From positions 50,689-114,688 of the forward strand of contig NMRA01000602.1 of assembly GCA_002633005.1 (NCBI GenBank): a stretch of DNA of 64,000 bases, in the 5' to 3' direction. Source of the stretch: Phoronis australis (Eukaryota; Phoronida; Phoronidae). The notes beneath the pieces are model-generated. The model saw nothing but the letters and a program-made list of their open reading frames with translations, was not told the DNA's origin and did no database searches. Of the stretch, positions 38,205 to 50,000 are shown piece by piece. A program made the position numbers and the translations under genes. Position 1 is the stretch's first letter. Each line of letters begins with the position of its first letter.

Positions 38205-38578
38205 CTACCTACCTTCCAGTCCAGAATCCATTATAAACATACATGTTTTTGACCCACAAGTCTGTTCAGGATTTCCTGCACATGCCACGTTACAGTTATA
38301 GTCGTCAGTCAACCAGGCTTTGGGATTAAACATAGTGCCGCACCAGCACTCGTTCCCGTTTTTGACTCCCGCTAACTTGCATCGTATCTTCTTACATTTG
38401 AGCTTGCATAATTCCCTTGTCATGTTTTTGATGTCCATAGGGCCCAGTGTTTTGAAATTGAACTCGGGAGCGTACATTGCGTATGGTTTATCGCTACCCG
38501 GGTTTAAAAGTGATCTGCGATCTAAAGAGTAACCGTCAACGTAGCATCCTTCGGCAATCAAAAGTCCTCGATCTCTTT
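38205..38578 (-). CDS. Cassette 3 exon C: terminal WSC domain
   Basis: Preceded by TTTGAATTACAG, starts in phase 1. The domain shows AEGCYVDGY, then LCKLKCKKIRCKLAGV, then GNECWCGTMFN, then CNVACAGN and TCGS, and ends MFIMDSG. At about 30 residues longer between the first and second cysteines than B exons, it matches exon C of cassette 4. If the GTAGGT donor is used, the exon would end at 38213 in phase 1. Confidence 0.87.
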
Positions 38579-41500
38579 CTGTAATTCAAATAAAGTGCAA
38601 AATTCAATTAATTCGAACAATTTGTGACAGAAACTATGTTCTCTTGAACCACACTCAGACAAAAATGACCTCTTCGTTTGGTTTATGCTCATCCATGTAA
38701 GGTATTTATTGATTTCTCACCAACATCAGCGAACATCTGAGCTTTGGCTGTCATTTGACAGGAACCAAGTCAACTCTGCAACGCAATATTGTCCACTAAG
38801 CCACATAGGCGGCAAACCAGAGCTTAAAAATCAACGCCTCTTAATAAAGACAACAGCTACTAATGAAATTAGTGAAATATTCACCGTTATTACATGTATA
38901 AAGTATTAGTCTTCAAAATTAGATGCTACATGTTGGTCAGGTCACGTGACCTATGGTTAAGTCTGAAAATATCTATTCTCTATTATTTAGCGGGTGAGCA
39001 GGTACTCCCCGCCAACCTGTTTCTTACGGGCCTTAGGTGGTGTTAGATTACAACCACAATTCTGTTCGCTTAAAAATTCAAAGTACATAGTTAAACAGCG
39101 GTGATGTACAAATCAGTGTGTGATAGAATTGTGTAAGCAGTGTCCGTCATTCCTTTAGAATGTGTTCTTGAATAAATTTGATTTGCGAAGTGCTGTGGAT
39201 GGGATAGTAAACCATGATATTGACCGAAGTATTTCCACCGAAATACCATTGCTCGTGTGCGATTCGGTTCCCATTGAGTCGAAAATGGTTTGGCAGTGAT
39301 GCAAACAGGTCTAAATACAGACTCTGATATCATTAAGTGTAAATGGACTACGATTAGATACAATAAAACTTACCGTCACGTTGTGAATGCATTATAAACA
39401 TTCTACCACCATCACCACCGCACTTTTCCAACGGATTTCCAGTACATGATTCGTTACAGTCTTCTACTTCCTTCTGTTTTTTTCCAAAGAATTTGTCACC
39501 GCACCAACATTTATTTCCCCCGTGAACGGCGGCAAATGCTTTGCGAAAGGCCCCACAGAAAGACTTACAAAGTTTATGACTATTCGAAGCACCTGCATAC
39601 ACTAAATTGGCTAGACCAAGAGATGTATACACCTTCCAACATTTATCAACTAGCTGCGGATGTTCTGTAGAAAAAAGAAATGAAACGATATATTAAATCG
39701 TAAGGAAAATATACAATAGGTATCGGTTGAAGGATGTGTTTTGTTAATTTAAGTAAAACATTAGAGTGAATACGATTAATACGACTATCGGAAAATATGT
39801 TGTCAATCACAGAGTGCACTTAGAGCGGCGTTTACTTTACAATGAAGAACAGCCAAGCTGTAATGCATTGTGAGAACGAAATTGGAGCAGCATATGTGAT
39901 TCACTCACGGGTGATATGACAAAATTACGCCTTTTAGCACAAAGTGTTGGATGGCAATTCTTCGAGCAAATGTCTCACAAAAACGCGAGATCACGCAAAA
40001 CAACGCATACGAAAATACATTAGAAACAACCCTTATCATTCGAATCTTAAATGTTTTAAGGTTTGCATTCCCTTTGTTAAAAGTGATCGTTCCCATCTCA
40101 TCTCAGAAATGGTGCCTAAGCTTTAAATGCAACCGTAAGAGGCTCACTAGCACCTAAAGACTCTGATAGAACTCCAGACAATCTTTGTAGAACAAACTGT
40201 ACATTCAATATTTTCAGCAGGACAGCGCGTACGAAACAGCCATGGTAATAATGACCAAATGATACTTGTCTCTGGCCAAAAGGTCCAATTCATGATATGT
40301 CGAGATAGCGGATGTGAGAAAGGAATGGAAAGCATATCTCAATTGTGTGGGTATAGATTTCAGTGGCTTTCCGTTTTTGTGTAACTAAAGCGTGCCAGTT
40401 CGTTCAGATTAAGTAGACAAAAACTAGAATGGAAGACCATTCTTTCTTCTTGTAACAGTTCATGATCTAATACATCTCTCTGTCGTAAGAATACTGACGT
40501 GGTTCAAAAAGTCGTTAGAAAAGAAAATCGGCTTTAATTTGGGTAGTCGTTGGCCAGAAGCATTGGCCATGTGCCCTGTTTTAATAGAGGTACAGCTGTA
40601 TGTCATGGCAAAATATTTGATGGTATTTTTTGGCCTGGCTGATCATATATTAAGTGTGAAAACCATTAAAATTTCATGATCTCGCAGGAATTTTTGTAGT
40701 CAGTCTATCAATAAAACAACAATTTTCATGATAGGCTGGTCAACGCAGTATTCGACAAAGGCTCGATTAAACCTGCTTCAACATTGATTACATGTAGGTC
40801 TCGACAAAAGGTTAACATTGAAGAACGTGGGGTTGACTAAGGGTGTGTCCATTTACTGGCCATAACAATGCAGATCGACGGCGTTGTAGTTATTGTTGAT
40901 GACACAGGCAGTGTTAAATCTTGCACGGTCACGGCAGACGGCGTCATCACTGTGATTGGCTGTTGCCTTACTTTGGGCAGGGTTGTAGCTAGCTTCAATG
41001 TCAATTGCGCCCACAGATTCGTTTTTGTTGTCGGAGTCATCATTACCGACCGGTATCGGTCGCAGTTTCATCTGTATCGCAGGCAGCACTCTCTCGACTC
41101 ATTAGGTGTTTCTCTTGTCTTTGGCCAGGAAGATGTCATTCAGATGGTTGACTACGATGGATTTATCAATATACTGTCGTGAGCATTGTAGCATGAGCTC
41201 CTTTACTACTGTTCAGTAACATGCAATACATTAAACAGTTTTAACTTAATCCTCGATTGATTGAATTGCAAGGCCACCTTACCTGATTGTTGCTGCGTCA
41301 TATACTCGGAAACCCAATGGTCGTCCGCCTAAGCATAAAACCGACTTGCTGTTGTACTCACCGAATTATTCCACTTCAAAGTTATGATCTGAATAGGATT
41401 CGATTTAACTCTCACAGATATACCGCATTCATCGATTCGGAAGTTTTCTTTAATTTGTGCCGAGTTATTTCAAATGTGCACTGCCTTCGGCAGCCATTTT

Positions 41501-42578
41501 ATTGTGACACCTAAGGTCGTCATATGCTGCCCCCTTTTGTAAAAACTGAGAAACATGCAGAAAAAGGCCAACGAAGTAATGAAAATTGCAACAGCCTGTT
41601 TTTATTGACATAAACTCGATTTGAAGCTTTGATGTTGAGCTCTGCACTGTGGTTTCCAATAAAAGCCAATTGGACAACATTTCAATGCAGTTTAATGGTG
41701 AACGTGAGGCAAAAATGTTAAGAACCCAGCGTATCGCATTTGTCTGCGGATTTTTCCTTTGGCCTTCTAGATCCTACTAGTGCCTGGGACAAACAGATAC
41801 ATTGCATAAACAAACCCTGGATCATGTTTTGTGTCCCGTCGGAAGAAAATTTAAATTCGAAAACATCTTCTGAAAACGCACAAAAAAGTGTATTAGTAAA
41901 ATCTACTGATTTTTAAGTGGTTTTAAAAAACAATCGGTAAACTCACCGATTTTTGTCTCATTACTTTGATACGTGTCTCTTCCGATAAGTTAGTACCTAA
42001 CGTGCAGACGAGCACTCCAAATTGGAACGCTAAGTCCCGCGTGGTTGCGCTGCACGCGAAACAAGATGGCGGACGACCTTTGGAGCCTGACGACATGAGG
42101 TAACCGGACTATACATTGATGTCATATCCCATGTTTCAAATAACTCATGGCGTGTGTACGTTGCTACACTAGCGTTTTAAACAACCTAATCAATATTGCT
42201 TTTATTTATTACAAAAACTCTTAGTTGTTTGAGACATACCGAGGTTAAAACCAGACTCCATGATCAAATTTCTCAGTGGACCTCCACAATGTTGTATTCG
42301 GTCACCAGTGCAGCGCGCTTGGATGCATTCCGAATAATCTACCTCTCCATATCTGCCGTAGTGGTTCCCACACCAACATGTCTCCCCATTTTGAACAGCA
42401 GCGTATCCATACCATAACTCCTTGCACGAGCGTCTACACGAAGATCCTGTCAACATGTTTGAGCTAGTTGTCACAGCATAGGCTAAGTCTGGACTTAGTG
42501 AAGAGTCTTTAAAACACCCAACTGTGCCAGGCGGTCTAGGCGGTTCAGTTGGTTCATCGTGTAGTTCAAAAAAGAAGC
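38205..42578 (-). CDS. WSC cassette 3: three-WSC-domain protein gene, 5'-incomplete
   Basis: Three minus-strand exons (42578-42240, 39664-39374, 38578-38205) each encode one WSC domain and join in phase 1, giving an open frame of about 334 residues. All eight-cysteine signatures are present with intact CWCG motifs. The third exon runs into TAG at 38207-38205, four residues after the position where cassettes 1 and 4 also end, so it is taken as terminal. A GTAGGT at 38212 could act as a donor, so a longer isoform is possible. With cassette 1 this is one of the two units with no visible damage. Role inferred: secreted carbohydrate-binding protein. The 5' signal-peptide exon is not found. Confidence 0.8.
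38579..39373 (-). other. Intron between exons B and C of cassette 3
   Basis: Starts GTAAGT and ends GAATTACAG on the minus strand. No other gene recognised. Confidence 0.65.
39374..39664 (-). CDS. Cassette 3 exon B: WSC domain
   Basis: 291 bases between TTTTCTACAG and GTAAGT, phase 1-1. The domain shows VDKCWKVY, then LCKSFCGAFRKAFAAV, then GGNKCWCGDKFFG, then CNESCTGN and KCGG, and ends MFIMHSQRD. Typical B-type CGAFxK and CWCGDxFF motifs. Confidence 0.9.
39665..42239 (-). other. Intron between exons A and B of cassette 3
   Basis: About 2.6 kb with GTATGT and TTCTACAG ends. It contains an unassigned minus-strand frame at 40853-41089, described separately. Confidence 0.6.
40853..41089 (-). 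other. Unassigned protein-like open frame inside the cassette 3 intron
   Basis: A 78-codon frame ending in TAA. Its composition (many N, D, S, A with few stops in the neighbouring frames) looks like a hydrophilic cytoplasmic tail. No family is recognised. It could be the last exon of a nested gene, transposon coding sequence or chance. Confidence 0.22.
42240..42578 (-). CDS. Cassette 3 exon A: WSC domain
   Basis: 339 bases with CTGCTTCTAG before and GTATGT after, phase 1-1. A proline-rich linker (ELHDEPTEPPRPPG) precedes the domain: TVGCFKD, then SCRRSCKELWYGYAAV, then NGETCWCGNHYG, then CIQARCTGD and HCGG, ending NLIMESGF. Alternative acceptors lie further in (GCCTAG, GGCACAG), so the exact 5' border is uncertain; all keep the domain. 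Confidence 0.85.
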
Positions 42579-42850
42579 CTAGAAGCAGAATACTTGTCAG
42601 TAATCAAGCTTGTGAAACACATCAAAGTCAACGAGAACAGCTCGTTATATTTTCTGGCTGGTCCAAATTCCTACGATGTGTACTGAACGTACCGTTTATG
42701 ACGAAGCGATGATGAACATTTTGCATAAAGTTCTCTGTTGAAACCAGTCGACATTATTAATTGGACAAGTCTGCCGCTTTTTATGTCATTCGTGTGTATA
42801 TTGTACGTTTTTTCATTTGCAACAATATAGCAAAGTGTTTGCAAACTTAC

Positions 42851-42910
42851 TTCTTTGCCTGCCGTTGCTGCACATGATGTTTCTACGCATGTACCATCAA
42901 GACCAAAATA
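42851..42910 (-). CDS. Possible small upstream exon of cassette 3
   Basis: Sixty bases between CAATCATTCAG and GTAAGT on the minus strand, open in one frame as 20 residues with two cysteines (GLDGTCVETSC core). It lies about 270 bases upstream of exon A. The frame ends in phase 0, while exon A needs phase 1, so an intermediate exon or another frame would be needed. Confidence 0.22.
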
Positions 42911-43469
42911 CTGAATGATTGACAGAAATCATGCATACAACACGTGACTATTACGCAGTTCGATGTGTATTACCTTTATAGTCAGCAAGCGAAACTTGAT
43001 TACTCCCTAAATAAAATTTAACTGGAAAACCGATGTGAGCTTTTACTGATCAATGTTGGGAGGAGGAGCGAGGGGGGTTTGTCAAGCTCAAAATTGCCCC
43101 TTTATTAAAGTTATTAACGTTCGAAGTCGAGATTATTCTCTTTAAGACTGTCTTACAATGATGTAGTGACTTAGTAGGCTATTTCAGATCTTAAATAAAC
43201 AAAATTCTCATTGGTTATTATATGTTTAAAAAGGGTTTACACTAGCCGCTGAAAAATACATGTAGGGTCACGTACAGAGAACAACTTCATGGATGTCTTC
43301 TTTCACGAAAGCCACATACGATTGATATGATTGTTTGATTAGTTAAACTGGTCATTATTAAAACTGGACATGAGAATTCTGTTAAAGAAATCAGGCTCTT
43401 GTTATAATTCGATTTTGCAGCCTTCAACATAAAACAGTGTTTATGTTTATTCAAAATCCTCAACTCTAA

Positions 43470-44646
43470 CAGCCGATTTCATAAAGGTGGTTTAACAAAA
43501 CCAGGCTTAAGAGTTAAACCTGGTCTTCCTAAACCTGGTCTAATTTTAGACCTAACTTGCATTTCACCAACATGGTTTGAGAGTCTGAAAGCCTGGTTTT
43601 GCTAGACCAGGGAGCTGGTTCAGTAGAACCAGGTTTAAAGTATCAAAGGCACCCCACTGTGTCGAGGTGGGTAAACCCAACAATGAAACTATTGAAGTGC
43701 TTCAATGAAACCTTGATCACGTGGGTATAGAATGGCATACACCAGTAGAATCAGTGCAGACATTTACGACAAAGGTCTAAAAGCTTTTCTCATGAGGAAA
43801 AAATGTAATTTGTGTGCCCAACGCACACACATTAAAGAACATGCTCATGATTAGATGCAACATGATAAATGCCCAAATTTATTTCCGTGACATTTTAGTT
43901 TTTATTTTTCTCGGCCAAAGGAGGGGGGCAAAACCCCTTCCCGGCAACATTGAATCGGAGAACAGTGGAGGTGGAACTCAGTCAGAAGAACCAGAGTATA
44001 TTGTCTTAAGTCAAATCCGTAGGGTTTGCGACGATGACGCAATGCTCGACCAGTCGTATTCTGAAGAATCCGCAGGACACACTCCAGCACGTACTGGTCT
44101 ACGCATAGACGGATCCAGGGGGGTCAAGGGGTCCGGAGCCCCCTTTTTCCCTTGATTTTAATGATATCAAATCTATAATTTTCAAATTGTTGACTTGGTC
44201 CCCCCTTCCAAAAAGTCCTTGACCGTCCCCTCTCCTTTAAAAAATCCTGGATCCGCCCCTGCTACGTTTGATCTCGTGTCGTAGTAAACCTGGATAATGA
44301 AAATAGTCCATTTTCATTCTAAAACTGCGTCGTAATTGCACACCGCGGCATCGTTCAGTTGTACCTATACCATGCAAGTCTGACCTATTTAACAGTTAAA
44401 CCTGGGTCTGACCAAGTCTAAAGTTAAACATGGTTTAAGATCTTAATACAGGTCTAAAGAATATAGACCTCGTTGGAGAAATGAAAACTGACTTAGACCA
44501 GGTCTAAACTGGAGTTAAACCAGGTTTTACAAGACCACTGGTCTAAAACTTAAAACCACCTTTATGAAATGCAGATTATCATTAAACCTTGTCTAAGTCC
44601 AGTTTAAACCTGATTTAACTTGAAAACACCTTTATGAAATCGGCTG
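43470..44646. mobile_element. Harbinger-like MITE with TAA target duplication
   Basis: A perfect 20-base terminal inverted repeat, CAGCCGATTTCATAAAGGTG at 43470-43489 and its reverse complement at 44627-44646. It is flanked by TAA on both sides (43467-43469 and 44647-44649), the T-W-A duplication of PIF/Harbinger elements. Inside each end are many copies of palindromic words around TTTAAACCTGG and GACCAGGTCTAAAC. There is no transposase. Length 1177 bases. The middle also holds a C/G-rich inverted piece (44100-44265) resembling another degraded element. Confidence 0.85.
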
Positions 44647-44688
44647 TAAAAGTCTCACGCTAAACGTAAGCAGTCTCCGACTGTCACA

Positions 44689-45578
44689 GATTGTTCTCAA
44701 ACCTCCTCAAATCCCACGACACCCAACACCCCACGACTTCCGAAACCATCGACCCACCACCACCTCGACGGCCGACCCAAGGCCCACACCCCCTCGAGCC
44801 ACGGCCCAAACCCCCCTCGATCCAGTCTACACAACCTCGATTTGATCTTAACATAGAACAAGCACTCTGAGTAGCAGGACCAACGAGTTGGGCCGTGAGC
44901 TTGGTTGGCATTTCCCTGCTTTTTGCAATCAAGAGGGTTTATTCGGCAAGTCTGAAAGGCAAAAAAAAAGCTACGCGATCAATTTAAATCACAGACTTTC
45001 CAACGTTACAAATGTTCCCTGCAATGCGTATCCGTAACGTCTGCTGTTCAGTGGATGGCAGACGGAAGCTATTTTGGGAGTGCGCGAGGAACAAACGAAC
45101 ATGCATTGTGTATTTACTTCATTAAATACAGTTTAAAACAAACCGTTAACTAAACAGAACGTCAATGTTAGATGAAGTATATTGAGAACGAGTATATAAC
45201 AGAAAACAAACTAGGAAATGTGAAAATACTCCCATTCACGTTAACGTACTATATCCCAAAGTTTACTGGAACAGGGCCATTGGTAGCCGTTTGTGGAACT
45301 ATTCCCGTAACAACTACAGGACGCTCACATTTCGCTACATCAGAACATGTTCTAAAACCCTTTTCTGTTTTGAACTATCAGACTTGAGCCAGAGCAGAAT
45401 TGCGTGTAGGAAAGTCTTTTGGGGAAGTCATTCAGGGACGTAATATGATTACGAAACGTGTGAAAATCGCAAAGATATGTCTATTGGCACATGTCGTGGG
45501 TCGGATCGTGCAGGTCGTTGGGATCATGGGTCGATGGGGTCGTGAGGTGTGGAAGTCGAGGAGGTTTTAGAACAATCC
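44689..45578. mobile_element. Non-autonomous inverted-repeat element with C-rich ends (copy 2)
   Basis: Ends GATTGTTCTCAAACCTCC and, reverse-complemented, GGATTGTTCTAAAACCTCC, each followed inward by the C-rich minisatellite. The interior matches 6461-7265 throughout (for example the ACAGGGCCATTGGTAGCCG block), at lower identity. It begins about 40 bases after the Harbinger-like MITE. Confidence 0.72.
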
Positions 45579-46284
45579 GATGACATATGTGATTCGCATG
45601 ATTCGGTAAGATTCGTATTCAAACTTGTCCGTAACCTCAATTTTTAAATTGTGTTTGTTTAACCTGATAGCGTGACTGGGATTTTTTCAATTAATCTTAG
45701 AACAAGAGCCCGGTTGCCAAAACTCAAAAAAAAGCTGACTGCGGAGTGTAAACGACTCGATGGAGTTAGGCTGAGTAAGGATGAGGGAGTGTGTAGTGGT
45801 TTGAGAGGGGTGGGCGGCTCAAATGTTCAAAGTTCATTTAAACTCTAGTTTTCACAATCTGATTCTAGTACACGTAGGTCTCAATATGTTGGCAATCATT
45901 TGAAATAACTAGGAGTACGTACCGTTAACTGTGATCAAAACGGCCATGAAGAAAGTCGCATCTGAAAAATATACATTGATATTTAGTTTAGAAGCAAGTG
46001 AAACATATATAATGTCTCTACGAACAACATATACTCTTTTTGCCAGCTCCCAGCAATTACTAACAGTCAAAAGAAAAGTTTGTAATCTATTCGTTCTTAC
46101 TAATAGCTAGCTCCCACAAACTCAATTGGTCCACGCCCACTATTTTAGTTATCGGGCAAAGAAAGTTAGATATTCGTCGACTAGGCAGCACCCTCTGATA
46201 TGCCACAGTGAGAAAAAGATGGGAAAATTCATCCACGTATGCTCTGCATCGAATTAATTGATGTCAATCCTACATCATTCGATG

Positions 46285-47090
46285 GGATTGTACTAAGTCC
46301 CCTCAACCCCCACACCCAACGACCCCCTGGACCCACAACACCCACGATCCAGAACCATCTCGACCTTAAAAATGTCCCCATACACGTATCTTTTATCTTT
46401 TTACACATTTAATAATTATATTACGTCGCTGATTGACTTTTCCATGAGACTTACCTACACGAATATGTCCAACGCTGGTGGTAGAAAACAGAAAGTGGCG
46501 CAAGAACATGCTGAACTTGCGAGGTATGACCGTGCTATAGTTGCCACGGAAATACATGTAGTTCCACGAACGGCTACAAATGGCCTTGTTTTACTAATCT
46601 CAGGGAGAGAGTACGTTAACGTGAATGAACGTTGTTTTACATTTCAATATTTTCATCCTGTTCTATACTGGTTCAGAACATACTTCAGGCCACGTTAACA
46701 TACTTTTTAGTTACCAATTTGCTTTTCAAACTGTATTTACTGAAGATATTACATATTTGCCGGTTTCTTGCACTCTCCAAAAAAGCTTGGGTCTGCCATT
46801 AACTGAAAAGCAGACGAGACGATAACACTGTACCGGGAATTATATTTGTAACGTCGGTAGGTCTTTGTTTTGACCTTGTCACGTATTTCTGTCCTAGGCA
46901 TTCAAACTTAACGAATTGACTCTCTTGATTGCAAAAAGCAATGGAAGGCCAACCAACCTCGTGGCTCGACTAGTTGGTCATGCAAGTCAGCACTTGTACT
47001 ATGTTCAGATCGAGTCGAGATTGTGTAGACTGGGTTGAGGTGATTGTGGGCTGTGGGTTAGGGGGGTTAGGGGGTTAGGAGTCTTTAGTC
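46285..47090. mobile_element. Non-autonomous inverted-repeat element with C-rich ends (copy 3, inverted)
   Basis: Same family in the opposite orientation. The interior around 46440-46620 is the reverse complement of the GGGCCATTGGTAGCC part of copies 1 and 2. Ends GGGATTGTACTAAGTCCCC and, reverse-complemented, GGACTAAAGACTCCTAACC are diverged. Confidence 0.65.
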
Positions 47091-50000
47091 CATTGCAGAT
47101 AGATGCGACACTGAATAAAGTGAGTGGAAAGTACGAAGCCAGATTACAAACTGATCCCCCTACTGACCAATTAAAAATAATCTCTGAGTACATTTAGTGC
47201 TATGCTACATTTATGAAAAAGTCACTGTCACTGCCTCACGTGTGCCTAATAGTCAACAGTGTAGAAAAAATGTTATTTCACTCTGCCATCGTCGATCACG
47301 GTTCCAGCAAGATGTCATTGGGTAATTGAACAATTCATAATAGCGCCACATTTTAAAACTTCGACAAATCGCAATTCTATTGTAACACAGGCTCAAAAAA
47401 TCAATCCCACATTTCTGTCCAGATGTTTTGCAATGATGTACAATGTTTTGTTGCTGACTCAACATTTTTTTTTAAACATAATGTATATCTCATACTCCGC
47501 TTCGTATAAAACAAGACAAAAAGGGCGGAACTCGCTTACAAGCTTGCAAACTACAACTGTAATTCTACAATATGTTTGTAATCATTGTTCCATTTTTCGC
47601 TTTTAAAAACTGCTACCATTACCGCCTTATCAAAATGATTACACATAAAGCTAATGAACTGAAGCACACATATCAAGACTTTTAATTGACTCATAGGTCA
47701 TGCCAGACGTGCTACGTTTCATACGCAAATGTACAGTTGTCTGACGAATTTACATGTAAACATGCACTGCTTACGCAATTGCTGCTTGGCAAACGTAAGG
47801 GTAAAGTTCAAAAACTTTAGGAGACCACTAGGACATCGGAAGATTTTTCAAGGTACTTAGCGCATTTTTAATGAAACTTCGTGGTTTTGATCTGATATTT
47901 TTCGTCGTTACAGTAGGCTCCATTAAGATAATCCATAACGCAAGGGATAGTTCGGGAATTATTGAGATTCAGCGTGTCTGCTTTTGATTTGTAAGTGTCC
48001 ACTGGAGGTCTAATGGGCTGTCGAAGAAGCAACTTTTCTGTGTATCACTCTCTCAACATCATGTGTTCCTTGTTTTGAAGAAAATTGAAAAAAGTATGCA
48101 TGAAATTTTACGACTGTGAGCCTCTTTCAGTGTTTGCTTGTTTATCTCTCAATAAACGACCATACTTCACACAAGCAGATGGACAAAATGTCTGCTGTTT
48201 TATCTGCGATAGGCATTGTTCATTCACCGATAGGCACTGTTCCTCTTTGGATGTCCGTAAATGGTTAATGTATACATGTATCTACAAAGCCCTAAGTGCC
48301 TATGTGTCAACTATAACACTTGTAAAGTTAATTCCTTCAGTATGTTAAGAGCCAAAAGAAACATACTGTTAGGCATATTAGCTTGCTTTTGTCTACATCA
48401 TCGCGGGAATCACATTTTAATTCAAACAGCTGCGAATAACACCCACAAGCAAACGTATTCTATCCACACCCCTATTCAGCGCTACTGTTTTCGGCCTTAT
48501 GTTGTTGGTGCAGGGATCTTGGGATGGCACAATATAGCACGAAAATGCAACTTCATCTGTTATTTGAAGGGCCTACATTTGAATGATTAGACTCATGTTT
48601 TCTTATTTTGCTAAAGCATTGCTAGGGCTATCTGGTTAGCCAACTACATGTAGATCAACGTTGAAGTAATTCTTTACAACCGCACGTCGTAGCTTTTTGG
48701 AAGCAAACGATGTTTATGATACAAAGACGACGAATTAAATAAACCCCTGTCGAAAAGTTGAAATGAATTTTTATCTCTGGTAAAAACACCCGCATGGATC
48801 TCAGTGAAAATTTTGCAGACAAATTATAAACTAATAATTGTCAATGAAATAAAAAACAAATATTTCCATCGCATTAGTAATCTCTGAAAGTTGATAAGGT
48901 TAAAATTCTATACAGTTCAACAATGCATCATCTTCACGTGAAAACGGTTGTAATTGCATAAACGTTTATATAGATTGTGACAATTGAAAACAACTTCACT
49001 AAAAATAGTGTGACGCAGGAATTTTTTTGAACTATGAGGCACGTGTTTAGAAATCAGAAACGATTATGTGACTTTGGCATCATCGATGATATAGACAATA
49101 GCAGCAACAGTTGTCACTGAGCTATGAAAATGATCGTCTTGGACGTAATTATATCATAAGAACTGGGGGAGTACTGATTATGAACATCGGTGAAATTTAG
49201 GCTACAATACTATTACCCAAGCCAAACATTCGTGCGTGCTTGTTCTTCATCTCGACACGTTTTCCTGCGTAACAGTGTGATCTCCTGTATAAACGTATGC
49301 ATGTAGAAAGCTATCCATTTATATCGCTGTAACACCTGCATTGCTTATGGACAACTTCCTAAATATACTGCTGGTTCCTGAATCTGTCACTGCCACTGCT
49401 AATTAATACCATGTTGCAATTGACAACGGACATTTCAATTTCCTTTTGATTCCCCATTGACCATCTGGCGCTAATGACACGTTAGTGTGGAAACGATTTA
49501 ATTATTTATTGTCAGTTTACTGGTAGATAGTGATGTTACTCTTGTTACTATATACAGCCCCCACTCTGAAATCTTGCCCTGTGAAGTCTAGTCACAAATA
49601 TACAATACATGAACCTTTATGCGGTGTTTATTTCTTATCGTTTGGAAATAGGGTACTGTCGAAGCAGTTTTTTTGACATGGGCAGTTTCACGTATCCTAG
49701 CTGGCCTTGTACATTCATACTTCATTCTCGGCCTATTTGCAGTACATCTAGAAATAACAAACTTGTGATAGGTCAAATTTGGTGGCAGTTTTTTGGTAGG
49801 CATTACACGACGGTTCAGTTAATCTAATTAGCTTTTATTTGTGAACATGTTATGAACGAGAAAAGTTAAAAAGCACTGTTGTAGAAACACTTTCTTTAAA
49901 ATGGCAGATCCCTGTATCAATGTCGCATTGGTGCGTAGCGACTGAAGCAATTGCTGCGATTGCAGGTGGACTAAGAATTGCAATCGACAACGAATCGGTC

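Noticed and set aside
42067-42100. ATGGCGGACGACC start with a good context, possible first exon on the plus strand
   Set aside because: The frame stops after ten codons and before any donor site, and it is antisense to the region next to cassette 3 exon A.
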